64,000 nt of DNA from Ectocarpus siliculosus (Eukaryota > Sar > Phaeophyceae > Ectocarpales > Ectocarpaceae): assembly GCA_000310025.1 (NCBI GenBank), contig FN648498.1:441332-505331 (forward strand), given 5' to 3'. A program made the translations under genes and the position numbers. A model generated the notes under the pieces. It was not told where the DNA came from, searched no databases, and worked only from the letters and a program-made list of their open reading frames with translations. Positions within the stretch are counted from its first letter, which is position 1, and each line of letters begins with the position of its first letter. Below, piece by piece: positions 59,868 through 64,000 of the stretch.

Positions 59868-62800
59868 TCAAACACCGGGCCGCAAAGTCAGACCGCACAC
59901 TGACGACATAGTCCTGTGCCAAACAAAAAACACCCATACTACAACTTCTCTTGAGAGACGAATGATAAATAAAAGGGTCAAGGTTTCTCGGTCGCCATGG
60001 GCACCGCTCTTCGTCTGCACCTGCCGCTTTCCGCCGCTCTTCCTTCCCCCCTTCCCGCCGCCCTTCCCACCACCCTTCCCGCCACCCTTGGCGCCTCCAG
60101 CCCCACCCCCCTTCACACCACCCCCTTTGCGGCCCCCGCCGCCGCCGCCCTTCGACCTCTTCCCCTGTTTCCGCGGCGCAAACTGCTGCTGCGGCGGCGG
60201 CACGGCCCCGCCGTCCGGCGGGAACGGTCCCGCCATGAACGGCGGCGGCTGCATCGGCGCCGGCGGCAGCACCTGCTGCAGCGGCATCGGTGGCGGAGGC
60301 GGGGCCATCATCCCGATGCCCTGCAAATCACCGGGGGGGGCACCGTATGGTAGGTCTGGCCGCGGAGGGGGGGGGGCACCGGCGGCGGGACCGTAGTGGC
60401 CGACACTGCCGCCCCCGGGGCCTGGCTGCTGGCCGCCCCCGCCCGGGGGAGCGTTGAGGCCTAGGAACGGGCAGTACTGGTGAAAGTGTCCGGGGTTGCC
60501 GCAGTTGTGGCAGACGTGGTTCTGCTTGGGGACGTTCTTGAGCGGGCAGTCGAGCCACCAGTGGTCCTGGCGCGTGTGTGTCGGTGGGTGCGACGAATGT
60601 TGTGCACGTTGGTTGCGGTGGTTGTGGCATGTGGTGGTATTCAATATTGTCGGCGGGAGGGTGATTGATTGGTAGCGTTGCTGCTGTCCGCCAGTGTAAC
60701 GCCAGAACAAAAGCGAGTGGTATCATATAACCCATCACAGGTCAAGGCCGTACGAAGAGAGACGTAGGACGGCGATCACGCGGACAACAGCACGAAACGT
60801 GCGCCTAACCAACATGTTGGGCAACGAAAACAGGCAGACAGAAACGAAATATATTCTTGATTCACAAAACGAATCAAGTCAGTTCCCGTCAGTGCTGCTC
60901 CCCTAGCAAGGAGTCGAAAACAAAAAATAGCTGGTGCCCAGCAGAATACGGGCTGCGACCAGTGAAAACAATGGCACAGTGGGAACCGGAAGGGCGGCAG
61001 CGGCAGAGGCAGAAGCAGTTCCAGCAAGGGAAAATATGTATGACAGGCTTTGCCACAAAATTTTAGTCACGGGACCAACAGGGAATCCAAACACGACAAA
61101 AAACAAAAGATGACAACTTACAGGCACCAAAACCTAGCTGCGCATCGCAACAACGACAAGACAGTCGGCCACGCGGACCTCCTACCCCTACCCACATTTC
61201 CGCCGCAGCGTTTGCAGACGTAGCTCTTGGCAGGTCGGCTGGTAGGGCGCCGCCCGGCCGAATCCCACGCCCCCCCCCTCCCCCCAGTTCGCCCCCCCCT
61301 CCCCCTCCCCCCGGACTCTCTTCCCGAGCCCCCCCAGCCCCCGTCGCGGCCGCCCTTTCCTCCTCCCCTCCCTTCCCCTCCCCTGCCGCCGCCGCGGCCT
61401 CTCCCATCCCCCCCAGTCCTGTCTGACCCTCTATCTCTCCCGCCGGCCCCGCCGCCCCGTTCTCCACGTCCTCGACCCCCCCTGTCTTTCCCCCGCCCTC
61501 CCTTGCCCCTGCTGCTGCTGTCTGGATCCCCGGCGCCTAGCTCCGGACCGCCAAGCCGCACGATCGTCTGCGCGAAGCGATTCCCGAGGGGAAGCTTGGA
61601 GAGTGGCACCGCCAAGGGTTTCCCCAACCCTGGAAGCTTCGTTGGGATTTCGGGGGCCGGGGCCGGGGTCTTGGCGGAGGCGGCGGCGGCCGCCGCCGCG
61701 TCGAGAGCGGCGAACGCTGCGGTGGCGGCGGGGCTCGGGGTGAACCCCTCCGGCCTGGTAGTGTCGTCCGGGTCGACCTCGGCAGCCGTTCCGTCCTCGT
61801 TGAGCTGATGGCGTAAGGTAGATGCCCGCAGAACAGCGCAAGCGTACACCGATGGCATCGACAAGGGGGAGAGGTAGATGTGAAATTGCGAACAACTCTC
61901 GGGTGTCCATATTTCCCTTTTCGAGAGCGACGGAATGAGGGGTGCTTGTACCCCTGGCTGGGTAAAAAGACACATCATCCAACCGCACCGTGGAGGCGTT
62001 GTACAGGTATCCATCCTCACACCAACACGCATTTGAGACACGAGGTGGTACTCCCTGCCCCAACGTGAGTGTATAACATCAACAAAGCAACTGTCAGCAA
62101 ACGCTGTGGCTGCCGTCCAACTGGTCAACGTGTAAGCCTCGTGACAGATAGGTCTCGAGTCCAAGTCCCAAGCGATAACGAGTCCGTACCTAAAAACTGC
62201 AGATAGGGCTTTGTGTAGTTTGTGTGTGCGCTTGAGGGATGGAACCGCTGCTGGAGCATCTTCGCCTTACAACTGGATGCATGCACCGCACGGGAACCCT
62301 CTGCTGTGTAGCCCCGGGTCCTCGGACCTCTTCAAAAGAGAAGGAAAAACCGATCGGTACGAACAACCGCAATCGGACCACGCGCCGGAAACACTTGTAA
62401 CCGGCGGATGCCAAAATGGCCATGCAACAAAACACACACTCATTCCCAAAAGCCTAGACTAGAGTAAAGAACACAAAAGAGCGCGTCTCTACCCGCCCAG
62501 CTCCCTAGGAAGCAGCAAGCTAGCAGGTACGGATGAGCAACCAGAAAACCGTCGCTTCCTCGCACCTCTGGCTTGCAACCCATCGTGTCTCCGACGCGGT
62601 TTCTGACCCAGAACTTGACGGTGTGGTCGTTGCTGCCAGACGCCAACACGTGCCCCACGGGATGCCACCCCAGATCCCAGACGGCGGTACCGTCGTGGGC
62701 GTACTCTATCTCGGCATGCGGTTTCTCCGATCTGTGGAAAAGTGTGCCGCGCGGCGACGGCGGCGGCGGCGGCAGCGGCGGAACCAAGTTGCCGACAAGG

Positions 62801-64000
62801 GGTATAGTTCCAATGCTGTAGCGGTCGACGTTACAAGTAGATGGGGAAATATCGATACCCGGGAAGTATGCATGTACTCAAGGCAACGGATTCTGTGTAT
62901 TGAGAAGAGAGCTGCGGCAGATTCAAAGGCCGGTCGCAAATGTAAAGTTCAGTGGAATTCGGGTGAGTGATGTGTACAAATCCTGTCATTGCGCCAGGCT
63001 TCTTTGTCTACACCAGCGACAAGGGCTAAGGAGCGGCGTTACAACGCAAAGGCACCACCACCTATACCAACCCGATGCTTTTCAAGAATCCGCAGCGCAT
63101 CGCTGCTCTCCATAACTACGACAAACACCGTACAAAATCGAGGACGTGTTAAAAAAAGGGCAAAAAAAGACATATTGCAGCATCGAGCACAGGTCAGATA
63201 AGAGCAGAAAGGATAAGGCAGAGCATCAAACGCGTGTCAGGAAAGATTAAGCCCTCGCTCACCCGACGACCCAGTACATCATCTTCCCGTCGTAGCCCCC
63301 GCTGGCTAGCAACCGCTCGTGCTGCGGGTGCCACGCCAACGCCGTCACGTCCTGCCCATGGCCCTGCAGTGGTGGGCATGGTCGTGGTCACGGTTGATTA
63401 TGGCAGGCAAACCGTGGTGATCACAGGTATACCAAAGGTCATACAAAAAGCACTGTTCTTTACCGTCGGTCCTACTGTAGGTATGCACACCTGCCGTGGT
63501 CGTGGGGTTGCGTTCTCTGGTGAGGACCTATTGGAATACAACGCGGGGTCCAAAAGGAAAATGTCTCCACGCTGCACGCATTCAGTGATATAACGAATAG
63601 GTCTCAACAATATTATTTCCGAGATTTTCTCGCGAACAAGCGCAACACTACGTCACGATGGGAATTGAACCCACGGATTTGGTTATCCACAAGCTTCCGA
63701 GCATGGCCATGTTTCGCTGTTTTTTGTAGTCGTCGGGCAACCACAGAAAGTACCCAACAGTCGTGTGGTGGTGATGAGAAAAAAGACGCTAACAGACGGT
63801 TGTCGTAGACAGCTTGAAAGTTCGGCGGTTCTGCCACACCGAACGAAGAGAATCGAGGCGACGCTAGGAAGTTTGGCAACCAGGCTGTCAGGGTAAAGAA
63901 CGGACATCGGAGACAGACTACCAAGGCAAATTCTCAAACCCAACCTCAAGCCAAATCAATATTGCTCAGATAGAACAGATTATGACCTACCTCACCTTTG
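59868..64000 (-). CDS. WDR33/FY/Pfs2-type polyadenylation factor, 3' part
   Basis: WD40 subunit of the cleavage and polyadenylation machinery, which helps recognise the poly(A) signal in the nucleus. Exons in the window: 64000-63996 (edge, donor at 63995), 63363-63263, 62731-62566, 61804-61196, 60566-59868; phases agree. The WD part reads [20 protein letters not shown], then [20 protein letters not shown] and [18 protein letters not shown], very close to the family hallmark SGSNDHT-KFW-RNRPGD. Next comes an Ala/Pro-rich part with [20 protein letters not shown], then a long Arg/Gly-rich stretch. Two CCHC knuckles follow: CKRCGGNDHWWLDC, formed across the splice, and [15 protein letters not shown] Gly/Pro tail ends it. 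The last 40 residues and the stop are uncertain because a donor-like CAG|GTGCAG lies before them. The 5' WD repeats lie beyond the window. Confidence 0.88.
63640..63710 (-). other. tRNA-like 3' half (B box) in a WDR33-like intron
   Basis: The minus strand has GTGGGTTCAATTCCCAT, a good T-arm with the B box, followed by CGTGACG. No matching 5' acceptor strand or D-arm was found. It is likely a degenerate tRNA or SINE head, not a working tRNA gene. Confidence 0.3.

Noticed and set aside
61227-61808. A 193-codon P/L-rich plus-strand frame
   Set aside because: It is antisense to the Arg/Gly-rich exon of the WDR33-like gene, whose splice phases and zinc knuckle support the minus strand.

Overview
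The window looks like nuclear DNA of a photosynthetic stramenopile, most likely a brown alga close to Ectocarpus. The evidence is: genes cut into many short exons by GT-AG introns of several hundred bases; a chorismate synthase whose N-terminus is a signal peptide with a plastid 'A-F' cleavage motif, as in secondary red plastids; a cGMP-dependent protein kinase; FNIP-like and ankyrin repeat proteins; short interstitial TTAGGG; and many interspersed repeats. The species call is inference. No bacterial-style operons, rRNA or CRISPR arrays were seen.

Layout. 1-0.5 kb (+): end of a FNIP-like repeat protein. 2.9-15.8 kb (-): an 18-exon cGMP-dependent protein kinase (933 aa), reconstructed with every splice phase consistent. 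18.0-22.5 kb (-): a 6-exon IST1-like ESCRT-III regulator (418 aa). 23.7-28.8 kb (+): an 8-exon plastid-targeted chorismate synthase (437 aa), head-to-head with the IST1 gene. 30.3-30.8 kb (-): a broken FNIP-like array. 32.75-42.41 kb (+): a Ty3-type LTR retrotransposon fossil with about 2% LTR divergence; its 5' internal part holds a second, Penelope-like reverse transcriptase region and a 217-bp MITE. 43.3-44.7 kb (-): an intronless ankyrin-repeat protein. 45.64-45.74 kb: an assembly gap of 100 N. 47.9-48.2 kb: a LINE endonuclease fragment. 49.2-50.0 kb (-): a spliced gene of unknown function. 53-56.5 kb: a Cys-rich putative zinc-binding gene (+) bracketed by 240-260 bp direct repeats. 59.9-64.0 kb (-): 3' part of a WDR33/FY/Pfs2-type polyadenylation factor with two C-terminal CCHC zinc knuckles, running off the right edge.

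The host genes are unrelated housekeeping or signalling genes: cGMP signalling, membrane remodelling, the shikimate pathway and mRNA 3'-end formation. The most novel material is in the repeats: a MITE family (copies at 8.2 and 35.8 kb), a tRNA-derived SINE family (copies at 18.4-18.8 and 58.3-58.8 kb), arrays of small perfect hairpins, and the nested LTR/Penelope-like element. Exon limits were derived by hand from reading frames, GT-AG sites and family alignment from memory. They are internally frame-consistent but not backed by transcripts.
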